Shown here in pieces: positions 18,344-26,229 of a stretch of DNA of 64,000 nucleotides. The stretch spans positions 62,001 through 126,000 of the forward strand of contig NZ_JAUHHE010000003.1 of NCBI RefSeq assembly GCF_030410375.1, read 5' to 3'. The notes under the pieces are model-generated. The model worked only from the letters and a program-made list of their open reading frames with translations, was not told the origin of the DNA and did not search any database. Each line of letters opens with the position of its first letter. The stretch's first letter is position 1. Position numbers and translations under genes: made by a program. The DNA is from Zwartia vadi. GTDB lineage: Bacteria > Pseudomonadota > Gammaproteobacteria > Burkholderiales > Burkholderiaceae_B.

Positions 18344-20650
18344 TCAAAATTCGTAACGAATAGATAATTGGATGTTGCGACCAGGCGCGGTATAGGCGTC
18401 TTGAATAGGGCTATTGCTTGCCAGTCCATTCACGTCAGACCAGCGCCAATATTTGGTATCAAAAACGTTGTTGATGTTGGCATTCAAGGTGAAGTTTGGC
18501 GCAGGCTTCCAATACAGTCCTAGATCAAGCGTGCCATAGGCTGGAGGTGCGTATTGTTCTGGACTGGCTTGCGCAATCCGGGAACTACTTTTTCCTGCAT
18601 TCCAGATCCAATCGGCACGTGTCCCCCAAGTCGCCTCGTCATAGCGAACGCCCAACAAGGCTTTGAAGGGTTGTATGGAATTAAGCGGCTGTTTACGACC
18701 ATTGAGAGTCGAGTCCCCTTTTAAATAGGCAAAACCAGTCTCAAGTCCCCAGTGCTTGGCAACGCGCAAATCCATGCGTGCGACTACACCTTGAATATTG
18801 GCATCGGTTAGATTCACATATTGATAGATGGTCGGGTTTGAGGGTCTACCCGCCCCACCGACAACTTGCTGACTGATAAAATTTTTATATCGATTGGCGA
18901 ACGCCGAGAGTGAATAACTGAGGGATCGGTTATAGCCCCTCAGTCCAATCTCTACGCTGTCCGCATACTCAGGCTTGAGATTTGGATTACCGATGCTGGT
19001 ATAGCCCGAGGCTAAATTTTTGAAGCCATTATTGACTTGATCTGGCGTGGGTGCTCTGAATCCCTGAGCATATTGCGCATAAGGCGCAAACATCGGGTGA
19101 AGTGACCAAACGAATCCAATTCGAGGGGTCACTGCATACCCATCTGTAGTTGTTGCTTGATTGGAGTGATGTCTCTGGCGACCACCTACAGGACCACTTT
19201 TACCTGTCGGCTCAAGACGATAATAATCAACCCGCACACCAGGTGTTATCACGAAGTCTCCAACTTCGATTTCACTTTGCAGAAAAGCGCCTGCCATGGT
19301 GTAGTCAGTGTCGGGAAAGGGCTTGTCTGGAAAGACGCCTCCATAAGGAGGGACTGTTCCATCCCTTAAGCCCGTAATTTTGGATTGGCTCCAGTCAAGA
19401 CCATATGTCAATTTTTGTTCTAAACCTCTAGAAATATGACTTTCGAATTGGGTTGCAAGACCGAATACCTGAGTCTGGTAAGTGTTGTCACGTGTTCGAC
19501 TCGAAGCCCGATAACGATCCTCCGACGCAAATTGATTGATCTTTGCGTCTTGCCAATAAATGCGCGTTTCTGACTGTTGAATAAAAGACGCATTCAAATC
19601 GCTGTAGCGATGCTCGAGTGAGATTCTGTCCCGATTAATGTGATCATTGGTAGAAAAACTCAAGGTATTGAATGGTCGGAGCGGCGCAACAGCCCGAGCG
19701 GAATACACCTCAGTCGCCTGCGTCCGTCTTTGCGACTCTAGCGTGAGTCCCAAACGCTGACGCGCATCGATTGCAAGTATCGCCTTGGCTAATAGATATT
19801 TGTTGTTGTAATCAACGGGATTGGGTGCCGTACGCTCGGCATTCAAAGCCCGATCAGAGCCCTGATTGATTGTTTCATGTCCTAGACGAAAACTACCGAG
19901 AATCATCCCCTGCCATGACCCGCTTTTCCCGCCAACTCCCAAGGTGCTGGCCCAAGAGCGATCAATGCTCATATAACCCGTCCGTGCGAAACCGCCTCCG
20001 ACTGCATTTTTTTTGTATAGGTCTGAAGGATCAAGCGTCTTAAAACTTACTGCACCCGCTAGACCATCGCTACCGTACTGTGTGGAAGCGGGACCACGCA
20101 GGACTTCGACAGATTGGATACCATCAACATCAATATAGTCTCCACGTCCGGTCTGAAACGAACCAAAGGAGAATCCGTTTGGCACTCTGATGCCATCAAT
20201 CAGCATTAAGACCTGATTGCCACCCAGTCCGCGAATATTCACACCCTCATTTCCAGCGCGACCAGCTGAAGTTCCTGCATTGCTGAAACGGGTGGGACCC
20301 GATGGCACTGTGACATCCAGCTCCTGACGGAAAAGATCCTTCAGGTCTCGCGCACCCTCTCGTTCGATCGTTTCTGCAGTGATCACAGTCACAGAGGCTG
20401 GCACCTCATCTATATAACGTTCGGTTCGGGTTGCACTGACCGTCATCTCTTTGAGTTGAGTCAGAGAATGTGGTGGAAATTGTGAAGGCTGTGGTGACTC
20501 AGGCAAAGCAATTTCCTGAGCCGTGGCGCCACCAACATATAAACCGGCGACAAGACCATAGGACAAGCCTAGGATCAACGATTGTTTGACGGTGAAAGAT
20601 GGTTTGGCGGGGCCACGATGAATGTATCCAGCAAATTTCTTGCGCAGCAT
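18344..20650 (-). CDS. TonB-dependent heme/hemoglobin receptor
   Basis: A 768-residue outer-membrane receptor that would bring heme or hemoprotein-bound heme across the outer membrane using TonB energy. Seen: a signal region of about 45 residues ending at GATAQE, a TonB-box-like EMTVSATRTE, a plug with VNIRGLGGNQVLMLIDGIR and VEVLRGPASTQYGSDGLAGAV, and a beta barrel ending in the aromatic Phe of SIRYEF. The heme receptor signatures QGFRAPTPDQVNN (FRAP-like) and GNPNLKPE (NPNL-like) are both present. The closest functional models are BhuR and HmuR. AGGA precedes the start. The long N-terminus before the hydrophobic signal core is slightly unusual. Confidence 0.9.
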   Translation of the reverse strand: MLRKKFAGYIHRGPAKPSFTVKQSLILGLSYGLVAGLYVGGATAQEIALPESPQPSQFPPHSLTQLKEMTVSATRTERYIDEVPASVTVITAETIEREGARDLKDLFRQELDVTVPSGPTRFSNAGTSAGRAGNEGVNIRGLGGNQVLMLIDGIRVPNGFSFGSFQTGRGDYIDVDGIQSVEVLRGPASTQYGSDGLAGAVSFKTLDPSDLYKKNAVGGGFARTGYMSIDRSWASTLGVGGKSGSWQGMILGSFRLGHETINQGSDRALNAERTAPNPVDYNNKYLLAKAILAIDARQRLGLTLESQRRTQATEVYSARAVAPLRPFNTLSFSTNDHINRDRISLEHRYSDLNASFIQQSETRIYWQDAKINQFASEDRYRASSRTRDNTYQTQVFGLATQFESHISRGLEQKLTYGLDWSQSKITGLRDGTVPPYGGVFPDKPFPDTDYTMAGAFLQSEIEVGDFVITPGVRVDYYRLEPTGKSGPVGGRQRHHSNQATTTDGYAVTPRIGFVWSLHPMFAPYAQYAQGFRAPTPDQVNNGFKNLASGYTSIGNPNLKPEYADSVEIGLRGYNRSLSYSLSAFANRYKNFISQQVVGGAGRPSNPTIYQYVNLTDANIQGVVARMDLRVAKHWGLETGFAYLKGDSTLNGRKQPLNSIQPFKALLGVRYDEATWGTRADWIWNAGKSSSRIAQASPEQYAPPAYGTLDLGLYWKPAPNFTLNANINNVFDTKYWRWSDVNGLASNSPIQDAYTAPGRNIQLSIRYEF

Positions 20651-20746
20651 AACGGTGTCCTAAATGAATCTAGGCACTGGCTGGCGATGGCTGGCTTGTG
20701 CATTAAAAAAATATGGTGCGAGATCTGAGGAGAGATCAGATGCAAA

Positions 20747-20968
20747 CTACTTGGTCAAAATGAGCTTCCCTAACGAAGTCTGACGCAAACGGTAAAGCGC
20801 CCCCTGATGAACAATTTCAAGCTCGTCTGCGCCGCAGAACATGGAGTGACTGGTCACGCGGCGCACGGTGGGAGAAGTATGCCGAAACGATCGATCCGGC
20901 GAGCAGATATCTACGTGAACGAACGTTGGCTGGGTCGCTAACGTTAAGGGAGAAATTCGTTTATCCAT
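20747..20968 (-). CDS. hemP: Hemin uptake protein HemP
   Basis: A small protein of at most 73 residues whose C-terminus ADELEIVHQGALYRLRQTSL plus GKLILTK matches the HemP core (a basic strand pair ending in GKLILTK). HemP proteins lead heme uptake operons in many betaproteobacteria and are needed for expression of the receptor in studied cases. The N-terminal 40 residues are less conserved and no good ribosome binding site precedes the ATG at 20968, so the start is uncertain. A Fur-like box lies immediately upstream. Confidence 0.82.
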   Translation of the reverse strand: MDKRISPLTLATQPTFVHVDICSPDRSFRHTSPTVRRVTSHSMFCGADELEIVHQGALYRLRQTSLGKLILTK

Positions 20969-20983
20969 AGAAGGATTCTAAAC

Positions 20984-21002
20984 GATAACGATTCTCATTT
21001 GT
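20984..21002. promoter_or_regulatory. Fur-box-like operator of the heme operon
   Basis: GATAACGATTCTCATTTGT matches the 19-base classical Fur box (GATAATGATAATCATTATC) at 13 positions. It lies 16 bp upstream of the hemP ATG and between hemP and the end of znuA. Iron-Fur repression of hemP and the heme genes is the natural reading. The surroundings are AT-rich, as expected for a promoter. Confidence 0.7.
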
Positions 21003-21049
21003 CAGGAATAATTGAAACAAAATGCTAACAAAAAAACCCTGACTGTTAG

Positions 21050-21982
21050 TTAAGGCTTTGGAGCAATACCCGCCAAAATTGTGTCAACGTTATGTGCAAA
21101 CATTTTTAGAAATGTGTCCGCAGACGTGCCCGGTTGAGACAAAGCGTCTGCATAGAGTATGCCACCTATTGTTGCACCCGTGTCTTTGGCCACACGCTCC
21201 AATACACGGGGATCTGAAATGTTTTCAGCGAAAATCGCAGTGACTTTGTTCTTTTTAATCTCGTTCACAATGCGTGCAACATCGGCTGCTGAGGGCTCGC
21301 TTCCAGTCGAGAGCCCTTGTAATGGATAAAAATTGATCTTGTACGCACGCGCGAAATAACCAAATGCATCGTGGGAAGTAATCACGCGCCGACGCTCAAT
21401 TGGCACAGCAGCGATACGAGCCTGTGTGCTTTTTTCCAGGGTATCGATTTGCTTCAAATAATCAGAAGCACGCGCTTGAAAATCAGCGGCCTGAGCGGGC
21501 ATCGCAGCAGCTAACGCTACTCTGATATTTTCAACATATTGAGGAACATTCAACATACTCTGCCAAGCATGAGGATCCGGGGCCGAGTGGGCATGCTTGT
21601 GACCGTGATCGTGATCGTGATTGGCCATTGGAATCGTTTTGATGCCTTTGCTGGCGGTCACAACAGGACCTTTATAACCAGAAGATTTGATCAGACGACT
21701 CATCCAGCCCTCAAAACCAAGCCCGTTGATGATCACAAGTTTGGCGGATGCCAGGCGCTTGGCATCGGCAGGCGTTGGATCGAAGACATGCGCGTCAGCG
21801 TTCGGTCCAACAAGACTGGTGACGGCGACATGCGGTCCACCGACCTGTTTGACCAGATCCGCAAGAATTGAAAAGCTCGCCACCACGGGTAGAGGCTCGA
21901 CAGCCAACACAGGTGCTGCACAGCCAAGACACAGTGCGGCAAGCCACAGTCTCAATCTTGTCATCAACATGCGTTTCATCAT
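21050..21982 (-). CDS. znuA: Zinc ABC transporter periplasmic binding protein ZnuA
   Basis: A 310-residue cluster A-I binding protein, with a signal peptide of about 27 residues ending near PVLAVEP. A His-rich loop, NHDHDHGHKHAHSAPDPHAW (about residues 120-139), is the usual mark of zinc-specific ZnuA as opposed to manganese MntC-type proteins. Conserved ligand contexts DAHVFDPTP, TSHDAFGYFA and AENISDPR are seen. It overlaps the znuB stop (ATGA) and has AAGGAATC as ribosome binding site. It is the last gene of the operon, 81 bp before hemP of the next operon. Confidence 0.93.
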   Translation of the reverse strand: MMKRMLMTRLRLWLAALCLGCAAPVLAVEPLPVVASFSILADLVKQVGGPHVAVTSLVGPNADAHVFDPTPADAKRLASAKLVIINGLGFEGWMSRLIKSSGYKGPVVTASKGIKTIPMANHDHDHGHKHAHSAPDPHAWQSMLNVPQYVENIRVALAAAMPAQAADFQARASDYLKQIDTLEKSTQARIAAVPIERRRVITSHDAFGYFARAYKINFYPLQGLSTGSEPSAADVARIVNEIKKNKVTAIFAENISDPRVLERVAKDTGATIGGILYADALSQPGTSADTFLKMFAHNVDTILAGIAPKP

Positions 21983-22869
21983 GATTCCTTGTGTTGGGGG
22001 GTAGGAAACAAAATCAATCTAAAGCTGTCGCGACGTCCCAAGCAGAGTGATAGGAGATAAAACACCCCCGCGACTAATACGATAGATGGACCGGAAGGAA
22101 AGTTGGCATGATAGGAAACCAACAAACCAAATGTGCCACTCAGTGCACCAAAAGCTGCAGCAAGCAAGGAGCGCGCCACCACGCCGTAGCACCAAAACTT
22201 GGCTGCAGTCGCTGGCAACATCAGTAATCCAACCGCCATCAAGGTGCCGAGAGCCTGAAATGCCGACACAAGGTTGAGCACCACCATCAGCATGAAAAGC
22301 TGATGCATCCAAGCACCCTTACCGCCGACGGAGCGCAGAAATCCCGGATCAAAACACTCCAGCATCAAAGGACGCCAGATGATTGTTAGTAATATCAACG
22401 AAGCGGTCGATGCGCCGGCAATCATGACAAGAGACTCCGAGTCAACCGCAAGCACACTGCCAAATAAAAAGTGCAGCAAGTCAACCTTGCTACCTGACGT
22501 TGAAATCAACAAGACACCTAACGCCAGCGCAATCAAATAAAAAGAAGCAAAACTCGCATCCTCTTTCTGACTGGTCCACCTTGAGACAAAACTTGCCACC
22601 AGCGCCATGAGCGCAGCCGCAACAAAACTGCCAACGGTCATAGCGGGTAGAGACAAACCAAAAAAGATAAAGCCGACTGCCGCGCCGGGCAGAACCGCAT
22701 GCGCAATCGCATCACCAGCCAGGCTCATACGCCTCAACACTAATATCGTGCCAATCGGTCCGCACGCCAGACCAATCGCGACGCACGCAATCAGGGCACG
22801 CTTCATGAAACCGTACTCGGCAAACGGCGCAATGACCCAGCTGTATAGCAACGTCCACCATTCGAGCAT
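21979..22869 (-). CDS. znuB: Zinc ABC transporter permease ZnuB
   Basis: A permease of the ABC-3 family with about eight hydrophobic helices, which forms the inner-membrane channel for zinc. Seen: RALIACVAIGLACGPIGTIL near the N-terminus and LAGDAIAHAVLPGAAVGF, a conserved cytoplasmic loop. The frame opens at 22911, but the ATG at 22869 has CAGGAG at proper spacing and overlaps the znuC stop by one base, giving 296 residues. Start codons at 22872 and 22869 are both possible. Confidence 0.92.
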   Translation of the reverse strand: MLEWWTLLYSWVIAPFAEYGFMKRALIACVAIGLACGPIGTILVLRRMSLAGDAIAHAVLPGAAVGFIFFGLSLPAMTVGSFVAAALMALVASFVSRWTSQKEDASFASFYLIALALGVLLISTSGSKVDLLHFLFGSVLAVDSESLVMIAGASTASLILLTIIWRPLMLECFDPGFLRSVGGKGAWMHQLFMLMVVLNLVSAFQALGTLMAVGLLMLPATAAKFWCYGVVARSLLAAAFGALSGTFGLLVSYHANFPSGPSIVLVAGVFYLLSLCLGRRDSFRLILFPTPQHKES

Positions 22870-23675
22870 CATTGACTCCTGCCAATGCTTTCGGCGGGTC
22901 GGACACACCAAGGCGCGCGATCGTCCCAGTATTCGGCAGTTTGGCGCGCACGCTTTAAATTTTCAGCGGTCAAAACCTCCGCACTATTTCCCCAGGCAAT
23001 CACTTCTCGTGCCAGCAATAAGGTCTGGGGAAAATGCTGACGCACCATCTCGAGATCATGCAGCACTGCAATGACCGTGCGCGATTGGCGGTGCCAATTC
23101 AACACCACTGCCAGCAAGTCTTCGGCTGTCCGAGTATCCAGGGCATTGAATGGCTCATCGAGCAAAATAATCTGCGCATCTTGCATGAGTAATCGAGCGA
23201 ACAGAACGCGCTGTAACTGTCCAACTGAGAGCTCACCAATGTATCGTCGCTCAAAGCCAATCAGACCGACAGCCGCTAACACCTCGGTGGCTCGAGCACG
23301 AATCTCGGTGGACACTGAACGAAAGCTCCCAAGCTCTTGCCAGGCGCCGAGCGCCACCACATCAAGCACTCGAACGGGAAACTCACGATCAATGGCGGAC
23401 TGTTGCGGCAAATAAGCAAGCTTTGAGGCGCGCGCTTTGACTGACTGGATGGCAGGCGCAAAGTCAATGGAGCCTTCAGTACCTGTCTTTTGCCCTGACA
23501 AGGCTGCAAGCAAGGTGCTCTTACCCGCTCCGTTGGGCCCCACAATTGCGGTGAGAGAACCCGCCTCAAAGGAACCGCTTAAATGGTGGACGGCAGGATG
23601 GCCTTGGTAGGCAAGCGTCAGGTTTCGCACCTGAATCGCTGCTGAGTGGATCTGCTTCACGCTCAGGTCAGACAT
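22869..23675 (-). CDS. znuC: Zinc ABC transporter ATPase ZnuC
   Basis: A 268-residue ATPase that drives ZnuAB zinc import. Seen: Walker A GPNGAGKSTLL, signature LSVGQLQRVLFARLL, Walker B IILLDEPFNALD and the H-loop VLHDLEMV. The frame is open to 23729, but the start MSDLSVKQ at 23675 overlaps the end of the upstream His-rich small gene by 8 bp, the pattern of coupled genes. The signature has LSVGQ rather than LSGGQ, a variant seen in ZnuC-type ATPases. Confidence 0.92.
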   Translation of the reverse strand: MSDLSVKQIHSAAIQVRNLTLAYQGHPAVHHLSGSFEAGSLTAIVGPNGAGKSTLLAALSGQKTGTEGSIDFAPAIQSVKARASKLAYLPQQSAIDREFPVRVLDVVALGAWQELGSFRSVSTEIRARATEVLAAVGLIGFERRYIGELSVGQLQRVLFARLLMQDAQIILLDEPFNALDTRTAEDLLAVVLNWHRQSRTVIAVLHDLEMVRQHFPQTLLLAREVIAWGNSAEVLTAENLKRARQTAEYWDDRAPWCVRPAESIGRSQ

Positions 23676-23931
23676 TTGTACGCAAAGCCCAGAAAACGAC
23701 CAGCCAGAGCGCCAGAAGCAACGAAACAATCCAGAGCAGCCTTTGAATCAACCCCATCAGGACGGGACTTTTCAAATCCGCTACTTGCGCTTGAACAGGC
23801 TGAAGCGACTGGTCGTTTACATGTTCATGTGCGTGTCCATGTTCGTGGCCATGATCGTGGTAATGGCCATGCCCATGCGCAGACACGGGGGCATGCAGAT
23901 GCTGCGGCGCTTGGGGTTTGTTGGATTGCAT
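23668..23931 (-). CDS. Small His-rich membrane protein leading the znu operon
   Basis: An 87-residue protein I do not recognise as a named family. Residues 11-37 carry about ten His in alternation with Gly, Asp and Glu, and residues 58-83 form one hydrophobic helix followed by a short RTNV tail. The His tract could bind zinc at the membrane and hand it to ZnuABC or act as a buffer, which is inference. It overlaps znuC by 8 bp and is the promoter-proximal gene behind the zur dyad, so it should be expressed with znuCBA under zinc shortage. Confidence 0.7.
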   Translation of the reverse strand: MQSNKPQAPQHLHAPVSAHGHGHYHDHGHEHGHAHEHVNDQSLQPVQAQVADLKSPVLMGLIQRLLWIVSLLLALWLVVFWALRTNV

Positions 23932-23967
23932 GCGGAGCTCGAAACGGGTGAAAATTTAAAGACTAGC

Positions 23968-23993
23968 AATGATAATGATAATACACTATCATT
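23968..23993. promoter_or_regulatory. Zur/Fur-type dyad between znu operon and zur
   Basis: AATGATA (23974-23980), six bases, TATCATT (23987-23993) form a perfect inverted repeat, with an additional AATGATA copy at 23968-23974. It lies between the divergent starts at 23931 and 24001 and would serve both. Fur-family regulators bind such AT-rich dyads. The adjacent genes make Zur the likely ligand. Confidence 0.7.
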
Positions 23994-24000
23994 AAAGAAT

Positions 24001-24366
24001 ATGGAACGTTCAACGCGACAACGCTCAGCTATCAAAGCCGCCCTGCACACAGCGGCTCGTCCTTTATTGGCACAAGAAGTCCTGGAGCTCGCGGGCCAGA
24101 CGGTCCCGCATTTAGGTATCGCGACTGTCTATCGCAACTTAAAAGCCATGGTCGAAGATGGCACACTCCGACAAGTCGTTTTACCCGGAGAAAATCCGCG
24201 CTTTGAACTTGGCAATCACGGTCACCATCACCACTTTCAATGCAATCAATGCCAGAGAGTGTTTGATATCCACTCTTGTCCATCAGATCTTGCCATGCTC
24301 GCCCCCAAAGGATTTCGAGTGGAAGATCATGATCTCACTCTGTACGGCCGCTGCAAAGATTGTTGA
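24001..24366 (+). CDS. zur: Zinc uptake regulator Zur (Fur family)
   Basis: A 121-residue Fur-family repressor, sensing zinc by inference from its place beside znuABC. Seen: a winged-helix with LGIATVYRNLKAMVEDG, the regulatory site GNHGHHHHFQC, and structural zinc cysteines C81, C84, C118 and C121 in two CxxC pairs, the last Cys being the final residue. The frame is open 86 codons further upstream, but that part is the antisense of the His-rich gene and the promoter; ATG at 24001 gives normal length. Its stop codon directly abuts the stop codon of the convergent permease gene. Confidence 0.9.
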   Translation: MERSTRQRSAIKAALHTAARPLLAQEVLELAGQTVPHLGIATVYRNLKAMVEDGTLRQVVLPGENPRFELGNHGHHHHFQCNQCQRVFDIHSCPSDLAMLAPKGFRVEDHDLTLYGRCKDC

Positions 24367-25512
24367 TCAATTTCCGGAGACGCCACTCGTCAGTGCTGCG
24401 CTCAGCAACAATAAGCCAAAGGCCAAGACTGCGAATGAGGCCAGCGCCTGAAGGCTTGCGATGAAAACTTTGCCCCAGATACGTTGAGGCCCTCCGGTCG
24501 CACTCACGGTCGCCTGACTAATCCAGAGAGAGGCGGAGGCCAGTACTGCGACCGTCAAGCCTGTCCCCAAGCCCATTGCAAGTGCGGCCGCAATCCCTGC
24601 AATAAAAAATCCTTGTGCAAGGGAAAAAACCAGTACAAAGATCGCGCCCGAGCAGGGTCTTAGACCCACTGCCAATATGGCGGAAATCGCCTTGGAACTG
24701 GTCAGCGGTCCTGAAATGAGCGCCGGATCTGGAACGTGAAGATGACCACAACTTTCATCATGAACATGGGCTTCAGAATGCGCATGGGAATGATCGTGGG
24801 CATGGGCATGATCGTGTGTGCAGGCTTGCCCGTGTGCGTGAGCGTGATGGTGACCATGATGGTGAGCGTGAGTATGTGCAAGGTGAGTCTTGTCAGTATG
24901 CGCACCTGAGCGAAGGGATCGAACGACAGGTCTGAGCACATGTTTGTACACAAGCCAGCCACCCAGAGCCACCATCATTGCGTAGGACGCGAGCTCCAGC
25001 CACCAGGTTGCACGATTCATGGCGACACCAGAGACCTGCAAAACACCCGCCGCAATCGCGACCAGACCAATGGCGACTAAAGCCTGTAAAAAAGCGGAAA
25101 GCATCGCCAATATCGCACCATTGCGAATCGTTTCCCTGTTGGCCAACACGTAAGCCGTTAGAACAGCCTTGCCGTGTCCGGGCCCTAGAGCGTGGAATAC
25201 GCCATAACCGAATGAAAGTGCCAGCAATAGCCACGCAGCCCATCCGTCTTGCTTCCAGGCCCGCACGGCACCGGTCAACTGCCGATAAAAATGTCCTTGC
25301 CAAGCAGCCATTTGTCCACTGAATTCTGCAAACCATCCTGTTGTGGGCACACTCAAGCGTTGCTCAGGGGTCGCAAACGGATGTGCGGATTGAGCCCATG
25401 CCATGTTCATGCTGCCGAACAAGCACATCACGATCAATAAGATCAAAAGCAATCCCATTCTGCGGGAACCATATATATTGCTCATGACGTCAATACCCTT
25501 GTTCATGGACAT
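24367..25512 (-). CDS. NicO/RcnA-type metal permease with His-rich loop
   Basis: A 381-residue membrane protein of the nickel/cobalt transporter (NicO) superfamily, with about seven helices. The family motif HALGPGHGKAVLTAYVL near residue 108 and GLRPCSGAIFVLVF near 285 are clear. Between them lies a cytoplasmic or periplasmic loop with more than 25 His in about 60 residues. Standing beside zur and znu, and paired with a DUF1007 protein, it is more likely to move zinc than nickel, in a direction that cannot be told from sequence. It overlaps the DUF1007 gene by 10 bp. Confidence 0.82.
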   Translation of the reverse strand: MSMNKGIDVMSNIYGSRRMGLLLILLIVMCLFGSMNMAWAQSAHPFATPEQRLSVPTTGWFAEFSGQMAAWQGHFYRQLTGAVRAWKQDGWAAWLLLALSFGYGVFHALGPGHGKAVLTAYVLANRETIRNGAILAMLSAFLQALVAIGLVAIAAGVLQVSGVAMNRATWWLELASYAMMVALGGWLVYKHVLRPVVRSLRSGAHTDKTHLAHTHAHHHGHHHAHAHGQACTHDHAHAHDHSHAHSEAHVHDESCGHLHVPDPALISGPLTSSKAISAILAVGLRPCSGAIFVLVFSLAQGFFIAGIAAALAMGLGTGLTVAVLASASLWISQATVSATGGPQRIWGKVFIASLQALASFAVLAFGLLLLSAALTSGVSGN

Positions 25513-26195
25513 TTCACGGTGAACTGATGGGATAGCTGGCGTACCGCTTCGCGAAGATTTTCAGGTAACTCTTTTTGACTGGGTGGAATCGACCAAAGTA
25601 ATCTCTCAGTTTTGGGATCAAGGGGTCTCGGTGGCATATAACCGAACTTGCAGCGCTCGGGAGCATTCAAGCTCTTGAAGGCTCGGGCACCACCCTTGTA
25701 ATTAAATGCAACGAAATAACTTGGATCCTGAATATCCACTTCAAGACCTTTCGCATCGACTTTGACCGGCGGCTCGATTGGTAGATCAAAAGACAAAACA
25801 AGCTGACTGGCTTTGGGATCCCAGGTGGTGCGGGCCTGCTGGGGCGCACCAAACTTCAAGGGCACACCTGCCAACGTGATTTTCGAAAAAAAATGTGACT
25901 CTGGGTCAGCAAGTGCAGTCATCCACTCGCTGGTTATTTTTTCAAGCTCAGCAACAGGGACTTGACCGGCTTGATCGCGCGGCATGCCTTGCAAAGCATA
26001 GGTCGAAAACAATTCATCAAACAACCACGACTGGCGCACGTTTGAGGCCTTTCCCTCAGCGTTGAAAACCAACTCGATCCCCCCTTCAATAAAGATATGT
26101 GGATGCGCTTGGGCAACTGGGCTCATCAAACCTTGGGCCAACAGGAGCAGCCCGCCCAAGTATATTTTTTTGAGGATTGTCATCGCGTGATTCAT
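25503..26195 (-). CDS. DUF1007 family periplasmic protein
   Basis: An exported protein with signal peptide MNHAMTILKKIYLGGLLLLA and cleavage near VAQAHPH, so the mature form starts with a His-containing end that could bind metal. DUF1007 proteins are common partners of NicO-type permeases and have been proposed as metal-binding accessory proteins; the exact role is not known. The frame opens at 26303, but the upstream part overlaps the preceding PrpD-family gene. Met codons at 26213, 26207, 26195 and 26183 compete, and none has a strong ribosome binding site. I chose 26195 for the signal peptide shape. Confidence 0.75.
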   Translation of the reverse strand: MNHAMTILKKIYLGGLLLLAQGLMSPVAQAHPHIFIEGGIELVFNAEGKASNVRQSWLFDELFSTYALQGMPRDQAGQVPVAELEKITSEWMTALADPESHFFSKITLAGVPLKFGAPQQARTTWDPKASQLVLSFDLPIEPPVKVDAKGLEVDIQDPSYFVAFNYKGGARAFKSLNAPERCKFGYMPPRPLDPKTERLLWSIPPSQKELPENLREAVRQLSHQFTVKCP

Positions 26196-26229
26196 TCTTT
26201 TTAGCATCGGCATGTTTTGTGTTTGATCA

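Noticed and set aside
23743..24000. 86-codon N-terminal extension of Zur
   Set aside because: It is mostly antisense to the His-rich gene and covers the operator; Fur-family proteins start near MERSTRQRS.
23820..24000. Short His-coding repeats as a CRISPR or other array
   Set aside because: The repetition comes from His, Gly and Asp codons; units vary and no spacers are present.
24750..24900. Tandem repeat in the NicO permease gene
   Set aside because: It is the His-rich loop coded by CAT/CAC codons, not a separate repeat element.
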